The notes under the pieces are model-generated. The model had not been told where the DNA came from and did no database searches. It saw only the letters and a list, made by a program, of their open reading frames with translations. Positions 1 to 5,967 of a DNA stretch of 5,967 nucleotides are shown in pieces. The stretch's first letter is position 1; each line of letters begins with the position of its first letter. Source of the stretch: Vitreoscilla sp. (GTDB taxonomy: Bacteria; Pseudomonadota; Gammaproteobacteria; Burkholderiales; Burkholderiaceae); assembly GCA_014378125.1 (NCBI GenBank), contig JACMOG010000079.1:1-5967 (forward strand), given 5' to 3'. A program made the translations under genes and the position numbers.

Positions 1-42
1 CATCACCGCGTTGCGAGGAAGAACCTTGACCGAACGCCCTCG

Positions 43-67
43 GAATCCGGCCGTCCAGGCCGGATTC
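43..67 (-). terminator. 10-bp perfect hairpin downstream of the glycosylation operon (possible terminator)
   Basis: Positions 43-52 (GAATCCGGCC) and 58-67 (GGCCGGATTC) are perfect reverse complements around a 5-nt loop. The hairpin starts about 90 nt beyond the stop codon of the GT4-FkbM gene. No T-run follows the stem on either strand, so it does not meet the classic intrinsic-terminator definition. In GC-rich bacteria such hairpins often act as weak or Rho-assisted terminators, or protect the mRNA 3' end. The rest of 1-158 shows no ORF with credible codon use, and no tRNA or other RNA that I can recognise. The role is inferred from position and symmetry. Confidence 0.45.
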
Positions 68-158
68 AAGGCGCACGTGCGGAGTCGAGCCAAGTGCATG
101 CCAGTCGCTCCGCAGCGCGGGCACCCGACCCGCGCGAAGCGTTCACCCGTGACGACGG

Positions 159-2036
159 CTAGGCCCCCACGTGCAGATCGATCGCCCGTCCCGCCCGCTC
201 CGCATCCCGCGGAGAGAACGCCAGCAGCTCGAAGTGGTACAGCGTGCGCGTGGCGCGGCGCTGGTGCTGGCGTTGAAGGTAGGCGAAGGCCTGGTCCAAC
301 GCGCGCAGCGTGGACACCTCGACGATCGGGTTGCCGAAGTTGTCGATGATCCAGAACCCGGCGTAGCCGGCGTCCAGCAGCGCCTGCAGGCGCGTGCGCC
401 AGGCCTGCAGCGCGGCGTCGTCGGCGCCAAACTGGCACGACACGTGGAGCATCGGGCGCATGGCCGCGCACAGCGCCGCGGCGCCCGCCATGATCGCCGC
501 GCCGTCGGCGCCCGCGTCGCAGGAGATCAGGCGCAGCCGCGTGGCGCCGCCCAGCGCGCCGCATTCGGACACCGCCGCGTCGATGCCGGGCAGCGCCGAC
601 GAGCCGAGCTGGGCGTGCTGCAGCTGCACGTTGGCCGGCAGGCCGCCGCCGCCGCCCAGCTCCTGCGCGTTGGCGCGCAAGTAGGCGAAGCGGGTGGCGT
701 CCTTCTCGATGGCCAGCAGGCCCAGCGCCGGACGCGCCGAGTGCAGCGTCGCCAGCGTGGCGCCATGGCCCGCGCCGGCGATCACGGCCAGGTCGCCGTC
801 GTCCAGCACCGCGGCGAGCGCGGCGGGCAGGCGCTGGTACAGCTTGTGCTCGCGCTGCAGCGCCGGCAGCGGGTGCGCGGCGGGCAGGCAGACGCGGGCG
901 GTGCCCACGCGCAGCACCTGGTCGTCGGGGTGCGGCGTGGCCATGCGGCGCGCGGGCGCGGCGCCGTCGGCCGTCTCGGCCAGCAGCCGCTCCACGCCGT
1001 CGGCCATGGCCGTCCAGGTGAACTTGCGCGCCTGCACGCGGCCGCGCGAGACGAGCTCGGCGCGCACCTCGGGCCGCTGCACGAACTTCAGCAGCTCGAA
1101 CATCTGGCCTTCCTCGTCCTTGCCGAGGTCGATGTACAACGTGGCCGGGCCGCCCACCTCGGGCAACGACGACGCGCGCGACGTGATGGCCGGACACTCG
1201 CAGGCCATCGCCTCGAGCACCGGCAGGCCGAAGCCTTGGTAGCGCGACGGGTAGACCAGCGAGATGGCGCCGGCGTAGGCGCAGCGCAGGTCGAGGTCGT
1301 CGAGCAGCACCACGTGCACCTCGGCGTCGCCGGCCAGCGCGCGGCACTGCGCGTCGAGCTCGCCGCCGCCGGTGCAGACGATCGAATAGTTCCTGCGCTC
1401 GTCGCCGAAGTGGGCGAAGCCGGCAAAGAACAGCTGCGCGTTCTTGTAGCTGGTGCGCGTGCCCGAGGTCATGAAGTACGGCCGCGTGATGTGGTGGCGG
1501 CGCTTGAAGTCGGCCACCTGCTCCGGCGTGGGCGGCGCGAAGTCGCAGCCCGTGTAGTCCACCTGGATGTCCACCGGGCGGCCGGCGAAGCGCTGGAAGT
1601 CGCGCGCGGTGCTCTCCGAGATGGCGGTGAACTTCTTCGCGTATTCGAACGCCAGCGTCTTCTGCTTCCACATCGGGTAGTTCATGTCCGCACCGAGCAC
1701 CTCGGGGATCATGTCGTACACCATGCCCACCGACGGGGTGGTGAGCGGATAGCTGTAGTAGCTGGAGATGAACGCCGCGGCGCCCACCTCGTCGCACACC
1801 TGCTGCACGATGCGGCGGTCGCCCTCGAGGTCGGCGTAGTTCAGCGCCGGGGCGTCGTGGTAGCGGATGCCGGGCACGCGCGGCGCCGTGCGCGCGCGGT
1901 CGATCACCACCAGGCGGCGGCCGAACTCGGTGGGCGCCCACAGGCCCAGCAGCGTCATCCACACGCGGGCGATGCCGGTGCGCCCGAGCTGGAAGAAGAC
2001 GCCGTCGACGACGATGGGTGATTGCGAATTGGTCAT
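159..2036 (-). CDS. GT4 glycosyltransferase fused to an FkbM-methyltransferase-like domain
   Basis: This encodes 625 residues from an ATG at 2036 to a TAG at 159-161. The N-terminal part (about 7-355) looks like a GT-B-fold family 4 glycosyltransferase. It opens with VVDGVFFQLGRTGIARVW, a start typical of GT4 enzymes found in glycan clusters. A donor-site segment follows at 262-276 (YPSRYQGFGLPVLEA) and then SLPEVGG at 290-296. Of the EX7E pair, the second acid (E275) is kept and the first is Q267, a substitution seen in other GT4 proteins. After an Ala/Pro-rich linker (about 356-370), residues 395-625 resemble FkbM-type SAM-dependent methyltransferases. Matching features are a glycine-rich loop GAGHG (421-425), an acid in LAIEKD (E444) and DNFGN (565-569). 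The expected Asp of the SAM loop is replaced (I419), so methyltransferase activity is uncertain. The ATG lies 8 nt after the dehydratase stop with no clear Shine-Dalgarno, which implies translational coupling. The frame stays open upstream to 3035, but that part overlaps the dehydratase gene and is not protein-like. The enzyme probably extends and modifies the glycan started by the GT41 protein; acceptor and donor cannot be read from the sequence. Confidence 0.88.
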   Translation of the reverse strand: MTNSQSPIVVDGVFFQLGRTGIARVWMTLLGLWAPTEFGRRLVVIDRARTAPRVPGIRYHDAPALNYADLEGDRRIVQQVCDEVGAAAFISSYYSYPLTTPSVGMVYDMIPEVLGADMNYPMWKQKTLAFEYAKKFTAISESTARDFQRFAGRPVDIQVDYTGCDFAPPTPEQVADFKRRHHITRPYFMTSGTRTSYKNAQLFFAGFAHFGDERRNYSIVCTGGGELDAQCRALAGDAEVHVVLLDDLDLRCAYAGAISLVYPSRYQGFGLPVLEAMACECPAITSRASSLPEVGGPATLYIDLGKDEEGQMFELLKFVQRPEVRAELVSRGRVQARKFTWTAMADGVERLLAETADGAAPARRMATPHPDDQVLRVGTARVCLPAAHPLPALQREHKLYQRLPAALAAVLDDGDLAVIAGAGHGATLATLHSARPALGLLAIEKDATRFAYLRANAQELGGGGGLPANVQLQHAQLGSSALPGIDAAVSECGALGGATRLRLISCDAGADGAAIMAGAAALCAAMRPMLHVSCQFGADDAALQAWRTRLQALLDAGYAGFWIIDNFGNPIVEVSTLRALDQAFAYLQRQHQRRATRTLYHFELLAFSPRDAERAGRAIDLHVGA

Positions 2037-2044
2037 GGTGCGTT

Positions 2045-3079
2045 TCAGGCGGCGCGGCGAGCGGCGTTGGCCAAGGCGGCGGGAGACACCAGCTGCACCG
2101 GGACGGTGGCGGCGCGGCACATGTTGCGGATGACGTCGTCGACGTCGGTGCGCGCGGCCCAGCCCAGGCGCTCGAGCGCGCGCGCGGGATTGGCGGCGCC
2201 CCAGCGGATGTCGGACGGCCGCAGCAGCGCGGGGTCGGTGGTGACGTGCTGTTGCCAGTCCAGGTCGAAGGCCTCGAAGGTCTTCTGCACGAAATGGGCG
2301 AGCGACACGGTGCGGCCGGTGGCGATCACGAAGTCCTCGGGCGCGACCTGCTGCAGCATCAGCCACATCGCCTCGACGTACTCGGGCGCCCAGCCCCAGT
2401 CGCGATGGATGTCGATGTTGCCCAGGCGCAGGCGCTCGTTGGAGCCGGCCGCGATGCGGGCGGCCGAGCGCACGATCTTCTGCGTGACGAAGTGCGTGGG
2501 ACGCAGCGGCGACTCGTGGTTGAACAGGATGCCGGTGCAGGCGAACAGCTTGTACGCCTCGCGGTAGTTCGACACCAGGTTCTGCGCGCACACCTTGGCC
2601 ACGGCGTACGGGCTGCGCGGGCTGAACGGCGTCGCCTCGCTGGCCATGGCCGTGCCGGTGTCGCCGAAGCACTCGCTCGAGCCGGCGTTGTAGAAGCGGA
2701 TCGGGCGGCCCACGAAGCGGATCGCCTCGAGCAGGTTGAGCGTGCCGATGGAGATGCTCTCGATGGCCTCCACGGGCTGCTCGAACGACATGCCCACCGA
2801 GGTCTGGCCGGCCAGGTTGTAGATCTCGTCGGGCTCGCTGCGGGTGATGGCGCGCAGCACGGTACGGAAGTCGCTGGGCATCATCGACAGCACCTTCACG
2901 CGCTCGTCGATGCCCAGCGTCTTGAGACCGTCGCGATTGAGCGCGTTGGCGTCGCGCGAGGTGCCGAACACCTCGTAGCCCTTGGACAGCAGCAGCGCGG
3001 CCAGGTAGGCCCCGTCCTGCCCGCCGATGCCGCACACCAGCGCGCGGCGCGGTGCGGTGGTGATGGTGGCGTCGCCCAT
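2045..3079 (-). CDS. gmd: GDP-mannose 4,6-dehydratase
   Basis: This encodes 344 residues of an extended short-chain dehydrogenase (NAD-dependent epimerase/dehydratase family). It is expected to convert GDP-D-mannose to GDP-4-keto-6-deoxy-D-mannose in the cytoplasm, the precursor of GDP-L-fucose, GDP-D-rhamnose and related sugars. The Rossmann motif is GIGGQDGAYLA (17-27), with R42 in GTSRD likely near the NADP phosphate. The catalytic set is S134-S135-E136 (TSE in E. coli Gmd), Y158 and K162 in SPRSPYAVAK. The family signature NHESPLRPTHFVTQKI (187-202) and DWGWAPEYVEAMWLMLQQ (227-244) separate it from the GDP-sugar reductases and epimerases. Length fits the family (about 320-375). The ATG at 3079 comes 2 nt after the GT41 stop codon with only a weak GAG upstream, so it is probably translated by coupling. 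The frame is open much further upstream, to 5185, but that stretch lies under the GT41 gene and is a GC-rich artefact. No GDP-fucose synthase (wcaG/fcl) or GDP-rhamnose reductase (rmd) is in view, so the final sugar is undetermined. Confidence 0.95.
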   Translation of the reverse strand: MGDATITTAPRRALVCGIGGQDGAYLAALLLSKGYEVFGTSRDANALNRDGLKTLGIDERVKVLSMMPSDFRTVLRAITRSEPDEIYNLAGQTSVGMSFEQPVEAIESISIGTLNLLEAIRFVGRPIRFYNAGSSECFGDTGTAMASEATPFSPRSPYAVAKVCAQNLVSNYREAYKLFACTGILFNHESPLRPTHFVTQKIVRSAARIAAGSNERLRLGNIDIHRDWGWAPEYVEAMWLMLQQVAPEDFVIATGRTVSLAHFVQKTFEAFDLDWQQHVTTDPALLRPSDIRWGAANPARALERLGWAARTDVDDVIRNMCRAATVPVQLVSPAALANAARRAA

Positions 3080-3081
3080 GA

Positions 3082-5070
3082 TCAGCTCAGCGCGTCTTCG
3101 GCGCCGCCCAGTTGAGTCTTGCGCCACATGGCGGTGTAGATGGCCTCGAGGTTGCGGGTGAACGCGTCGGCGTCGCACAGCGCGTTGGTGGGCTGCGAGG
3201 CGATCAGCTGCGCCTTCAGCGCGGCCAGGCGTTGCGGATCGCGCGCCAGCTTCAGGGCCAGCGCCTCGTAGTCGGCCAGCGAGGTCGTCACCAGCTCGGG
3301 GATGCCGGCGGCGTGCAGCAGGCTGCCCGCCACGCGCGACGGGAACGCGCCGCCCATGCAGGTGACCACCGGCAGGCCCGACATCAACGCGTCCGCGCAG
3401 GTGGTGTGGGCGTTGTACGGGTGGGTGTCGAGGAACAGGTCGGCCTGGCGGTAGCGCGCCAGGTGGTCTTCGACGCGCGGCACGCGCTGGGCGAACACCA
3501 GGCGACCCGGATGGACGCCGCGAGCGCCCGCCTCGCGGCGCAGGTTTTCCTGCGACAGCGGGTTGCGCGACATCAGCCACAGCACGCTGCCCGGCACCTC
3601 GCGCAGCAGGTTCATCCAGACGGCGAACACGTGCGGGGCGATCTTGTAGTCGTGGTTGAACGAACAGAAGACCACGCCCTCTTCCGGCAGGCCGCATTCG
3701 GCGCGCGTGGGCGTGCGGTCGGCGATCTTCAGGCCCGAGGCCGCCGGCAGGTAGGCGTCGGGCAGGTAGACCACCTGCTCGTTGTAGAACTGCTTGTGCT
3801 CGGGCGGGATCACGTGGCGGTCGGCCACGATGTAGTCCATGTATTTCGTGCCCATCGTGCCCGGGTAGCCGAGGTAGTTCACCTGCGCCGGCGCGGGCCG
3901 CATGCTGAAGATCTCGCTGCGCGAATCCGACGTGAAACCGGCCAGGTCGATGGCCACGTCCACCTCCATCTCGCGCATCAGCTCGGCCACGCGGCGGCTG
4001 TCCATCATGCGGGCGTCGACGAAGTGGTCGAACGTGTCGAGCATGCGCTGGCGCAGGCGGCTGTTGTCGCCGGCGCCGATGGAGATGGCGATGGTCTCGA
4101 AGCGCGTCTTGTCGTGGCGCTCGAAGATGCCGGCCATCAGGTGGCCCACCGGGTGCTCGCGCAGGTCGGGCGACACGTAGGCGATGCGGATGCGGTCGTG
4201 CTTGTAGCGCTCGCCCGTCCACAGCGGCGCGTGGCGAACCGGGTAGCGATGGTTGGCGAAGATCTCGGCGCACTGGTGGTGCACGGCGGCCGAATCGGTG
4301 ATCGACATCACGCCCAGCGACTTGGCCGAGGCCTTGCCCGACCCGATGCCGGCCAGCACGCGCGCCACGTCGGCGTCGAAGTGCGACCAGTCGCAGATGT
4401 GCATGCGCTCGTAGCAGATCGAGCCGATGCCGTATTCGAAGTCGGGGTTGATCGCCAGCAGGCGGTCGAACATGGCGATCGCCTCGAGCGGCTTCTTGAA
4501 CTCGGTGAGCATGATCGCGCAGTTCGACAGCGCGTTCTGGTGGTTCGGGTCGACGACCAGCGCGCGGTTGAAGCGCTCCAGCGCCGGCAGGTGCTGCAGC
4601 ATCTCGCGCAGCAGCGTGCCGCTGTTGATCAGCGCCTCGACGTAGTCGGGCTTGACCGCGATGGCCTGGTCGTAGCTTGCCAGCGCCGCCTCGCGGCGGC
4701 CCAGGCGCTGCAGCACCGAGGCGTGCGCGAACCACAGTGGCGCGAAGCCGGGGTTGGCCTTCACGCCGCGTTCCACCAGCGGCAGCACGCGTTCGGGCCC
4801 GCCCTTGCCCAGCAAGACCACGGCCAGCGAGTAGATGGCGATGCCGTCGTCGGGGAAGTGCGTGAGGTACAGCTCGAACACGGCCTGGGCCTGGTCGATC
4901 TGGCCGGCGTTCTGCAGCTTGATGCCTTCGACCAGCAACGAGCGGTCGATGACGGCCGCCTCGGTCGGCGTGGCCTGGGCGGCGGCATATGCCGCGCCGA
5001 TCACCGCGTTCTGGACGCCGCCGGACGGGTGTGCGGCGGTGGCTTGCGGGGTGACCTGGCTGGGATGCAT
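3082..5070 (-). CDS. TPR-containing GT41 protein O-glycosyltransferase (OGT/SPINDLY-like)
   Basis: This encodes 662 residues with no signal peptide or membrane segment, so it is cytoplasmic. After a low-complexity N-terminus (1-40) come about five TPR units (roughly 43-76, 77-109, 110-143, 144-177, 178-211), which in this family bind the protein acceptor. A linker with ICDWS (225-229) leads into the two-lobed GT41 domain (about 290-650). Motifs shared with human OGT are IAYVSPDLREHPVGHLM (296-312, with H306 at the position of the HP-motif His), RPAPAQVNYLGYPGT (391-405), FNHDYKI with K476 at the nucleotide-diphosphate-binding Lys, and DTHPYNAHTTCAD (548-560), where H555-T556-T557 match the HTT loop. 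The family transfers GlcNAc (OGT) or fucose (plant SPY) to Ser/Thr. D371 stands where human OGT has a His, as in SPY and, from memory, other bacterial members, so the donor is not certain. The start ATG at 5070 is supported by an AGGAG seven bases upstream. It heads the tight operon with gmd and the GT4 gene, suggesting that it primes a protein-linked glycan. An alternative role in glycosylating a non-protein acceptor is less likely. Confidence 0.93.
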   Translation of the reverse strand: MHPSQVTPQATAAHPSGGVQNAVIGAAYAAAQATPTEAAVIDRSLLVEGIKLQNAGQIDQAQAVFELYLTHFPDDGIAIYSLAVVLLGKGGPERVLPLVERGVKANPGFAPLWFAHASVLQRLGRREAALASYDQAIAVKPDYVEALINSGTLLREMLQHLPALERFNRALVVDPNHQNALSNCAIMLTEFKKPLEAIAMFDRLLAINPDFEYGIGSICYERMHICDWSHFDADVARVLAGIGSGKASAKSLGVMSITDSAAVHHQCAEIFANHRYPVRHAPLWTGERYKHDRIRIAYVSPDLREHPVGHLMAGIFERHDKTRFETIAISIGAGDNSRLRQRMLDTFDHFVDARMMDSRRVAELMREMEVDVAIDLAGFTSDSRSEIFSMRPAPAQVNYLGYPGTMGTKYMDYIVADRHVIPPEHKQFYNEQVVYLPDAYLPAASGLKIADRTPTRAECGLPEEGVVFCSFNHDYKIAPHVFAVWMNLLREVPGSVLWLMSRNPLSQENLRREAGARGVHPGRLVFAQRVPRVEDHLARYRQADLFLDTHPYNAHTTCADALMSGLPVVTCMGGAFPSRVAGSLLHAAGIPELVTTSLADYEALALKLARDPQRLAALKAQLIASQPTNALCDADAFTRNLEAIYTAMWRKTQLGGAEDALS

Positions 5071-5077
5071 GCGGCGG

Positions 5078-5082
5078 CTCCT
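5078..5082 (-). promoter_or_regulatory. Shine-Dalgarno of the GT41 gene
   Basis: AGGAG on the minus strand sits 7 nt before the ATG at 5070-5068. It fixes the start of the GT41 gene and is the only strong ribosome binding site seen among the three cassette genes. The two downstream genes start within 2 and 8 nt of the preceding stop codon and lack an obvious one. Confidence 0.8.
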
Positions 5083-5140
5083 GGGAAAGCGGATTCGAAT
5101 GCATGCATGGTCGCGCGTCGAGTCGCGGGCCGATCGGACG

Positions 5141-5160
5141 AAAAGCCGCCCGCGGGCGGC
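5141..5160 (-). terminator. GC-rich palindrome plus T-run, candidate intrinsic terminator between tolC-like gene and glycosylation operon
   Basis: On the minus strand GCCGCCCGCGGGCGGC (5160-5145) is a perfect palindrome. It can fold as a 6-bp all-GC stem with a 4-nt loop, and is followed at once by TTTT (5144-5141). Both parts of a Rho-independent terminator are present, though stem and T-run are short. It lies about 100 nt beyond the TolC-like stop and 70 nt before the GT41 start. It would therefore separate the secretion gene from the glycosylation operon, or act as an attenuator in the operon leader if the promoter lies upstream of it. Confidence 0.6.
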
Positions 5161-5199
5161 CTATATCGGCGCTGTGGCTGGACACTTGAGCGCTTCCCG

Positions 5200-5248
5200 G
5201 TCATCCTGCGCGCCGTGCCCGTCATCCTGCGCGCAGTCGCAGGATGAC
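5200..5248. repeat. Tandem 14-bp motif with inverted copy: hairpin-forming intergenic repeat
   Basis: GTCATCCTGCGCGC occurs at 5200-5213 and again at 5221-5234 (21-bp period). An inverted copy, CGCAGGATGAC, lies at 5238-5248. The second direct copy pairs perfectly with it over 11 bp (5221-5231 with 5238-5248, 6-nt loop). The first copy (5200-5210) could pair with the same arm instead, giving two mutually exclusive hairpins. The element begins 9 nt after the TolC-like stop codon, and no T-run follows. It resembles REP-type dispersed palindromes, which sit just after genes and affect mRNA stability or termination. Whether it is repeated elsewhere in this genome cannot be seen here. Confidence 0.65.
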
Positions 5249-5257
5249 ACGGCGACG

Positions 5258-5967
5258 TCACTGCAGGTGGACGGCCAGCCCCAGGCCCAGCGACCACAAC
5301 AGCGCGTTGCTCTGCTGGGTGTCGTACAGCGCGTCCACGTACTGCACCCGCATGTTGTAGTGGTCGCCCTCGGCGCCCATCACGTCGAACAGCGAGCGCC
5401 GGCCCAGCTGCTGCCACTGTTGCAGCGTGAAGTTGCGCACCAGCTCGCTGTTGTGGAGGATCTCCACGATCTGACGGGCCCGCTGCATGGCGTGCTCGGC
5501 CTGCTCGTGCACCTCGGCCATGCGGTTCTTGCGCGCCTCCAGCACGTCGTCGCGCTGCAGCCGGGCCGCCGCGGCGCGCTTGCGTGCCGAGCTGGTGGTG
5601 TAGGTATTGGCGGCATTGAAGAGCTGCCAGCTGACCGTGACCCCACCGGACATCGAGCGCGAGTTGCCTGCCCCGCCCGACTTGGTGGCCGCCACCAGCA
5701 CGCCCAGCTGCGGCTTCTGGCCGTCGAGGATGGCGCGCACGTAGCTGTCCATGGCGTCGGCCTGGGAGTCGAGCTGCTGCACGTCGGAGGTGCGCGCGGC
5801 CATGGTCAGCAGGTCGTCCAGGGCCGGCGTGTCCAGCATCACGGAGGTGATGCCTTCCACCGGCGGCAGGTCGTTGCCCACGAAACGGCGCAGGCGCACC
5901 TCGGCCAGGCGCTTCTGCGACAGGCTCTGGTCGCGCGACAGCTCGGCCTGCTGCTGCGTCTTCCTGG
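5258..5967 (-). CDS. TolC-family outer-membrane channel, type I secretion type (partial, C-terminal part)
   Basis: The visible part is 235 codons ending in TGA at 5258-5260. The frame is still open at the window edge, so the N-terminal half and any signal peptide are missing. A GTG at 5899 is internal, not the start, because TolC-like helical sequence continues upstream of it. The sequence matches the OEP/TolC repeat plan. A long helical stretch is followed by a beta segment (GGVTVSWQLFNAANTY, encoded near 5660-5613). A charged coiled-coil helix rich in Ala, Arg and Glu comes next, and then the C-terminal GRRSLFDVMGAEGDHYNMRV region, whose L/F-D-V-xx-AE pattern is typical of the family's second repeat. 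Such proteins form the outer-membrane tunnel that works with an inner-membrane ABC transporter or RND pump and a periplasmic adaptor. The C-terminus resembles channels of adhesin-exporting type I systems more than drug-efflux ones, but this is a judgement from memory. Partner genes would lie beyond 5967. It is probably transcribed separately from the glycosylation genes, given the repeat and terminator-like palindrome after it. Confidence 0.88.
   Translation of the reverse strand, partial: RKTQQQAELSRDQSLSQKRLAEVRLRRFVGNDLPPVEGITSVMLDTPALDDLLTMAARTSDVQQLDSQADAMDSYVRAILDGQKPQLGVLVAATKSGGAGNSRSMSGGVTVSWQLFNAANTYTTSSARKRAAAARLQRDDVLEARKNRMAEVHEQAEHAMQRARQIVEILHNSELVRNFTLQQWQQLGRRSLFDVMGAEGDHYNMRVQYVDALYDTQQSNALLWSLGLGLAVHLQ

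Noticed and set aside
1..3. CAT at the very left edge, a possible minus-strand ATG for a downstream gene
   Set aside because: No coding sequence is visible beyond it and no clear ribosome binding site precedes it, so a start here cannot be distinguished from chance.
942..944. Internal ATG (Met365) that could start the FkbM-like domain as a separate protein
   Set aside because: No Shine-Dalgarno precedes it, there is no stop codon or frame break before it, and the linker reads continuously, so a single fused protein is the simpler call.
171..2021. 616-codon open frame on the plus strand opposite the GT4-FkbM gene
   Set aside because: It is the antisense shadow of the GT4 gene, with a low-complexity Arg/Ala/Gln/His composition and no family motif.
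5093..5108. Short palindromes ATTCGAAT and ATGCATGCAT
   Set aside because: They are too short, and overlap each other, to be called an operator without a known regulator or conservation data.
2045..5185. 1046-codon minus-strand frame that would extend the dehydratase upstream
   Set aside because: Only the last 344 codons resemble a protein. The upstream part overlaps the GT41 gene out of frame and reads as Arg/Pro/Gly-rich noise. The ATG at 3079 precedes the Rossmann motif at the normal distance.
5161..5195. GATATA on the minus strand as a possible -10 box, and TGGCTGG-N4-TTGAG on the plus strand as a possible sigma-54 site
   Set aside because: The GATATA has no acceptable -35 partner, and a start from it would fall on the terminator-like palindrome. 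The sigma-54 candidate lacks the required GC element and points into the antisense of the TolC-like gene.
3112..5247. 711-codon open frame on the plus strand opposite the GT41 gene
   Set aside because: It is a mirror frame of a well-supported GT41 gene in GC-rich DNA. Its translation is rich in Arg, Ala, Val, His and Gln, shows no recognisable domain, and runs through the intergenic repeat.

Overview
This is a strongly GC-rich window in which every convincing gene lies on the minus strand. Protein style, base composition and gene types suggest a betaproteobacterium, most likely of the order Burkholderiales (the Variovorax/Rhizobacter/Leptothrix kind of organism). That assignment is inferred from general resemblance and there is no phylogenetic marker gene here.

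In transcription order (right to left): (1) 5967-5258 is the C-terminal half of a TolC-family outer-membrane channel of the type I secretion kind, cut by the window edge. (2) 5257-5071 is a 187-nt spacer. It holds a duplicated 14-bp motif with an 11-bp hairpin, a GC-rich palindrome followed by four T (a candidate intrinsic terminator), and a good Shine-Dalgarno for the next gene. (3) 5070-3082 encodes a 662-residue protein with TPR repeats and a GT41 (O-GlcNAc-transferase/SPINDLY-like) catalytic domain. (4) 3079-2045 encodes GDP-mannose 4,6-dehydratase. (5) 2036-159 encodes a 625-residue two-part protein: a GT4 glycosyltransferase followed by a divergent FkbM-methyltransferase-like domain. (6) 158-1 is non-coding as far as can be seen and carries a perfect 10-bp hairpin that may end the operon.

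Genes 3-5 are separated by 2 and 8 nt and almost certainly form one translationally coupled unit. A coherent reading is a cytoplasmic glycosylation cassette. The dehydratase makes a GDP-6-deoxyhexose precursor, the GT41 enzyme attaches a first sugar to Ser/Thr of a protein, and the GT4-FkbM protein extends and perhaps O-methylates the glycan. The adjacent TolC-like channel raises the possibility that the substrate is a large protein exported by type I secretion, such as an adhesin. No cargo, ABC transporter or GDP-sugar reductase is visible, so the link to secretion is inference from neighbourhood only.
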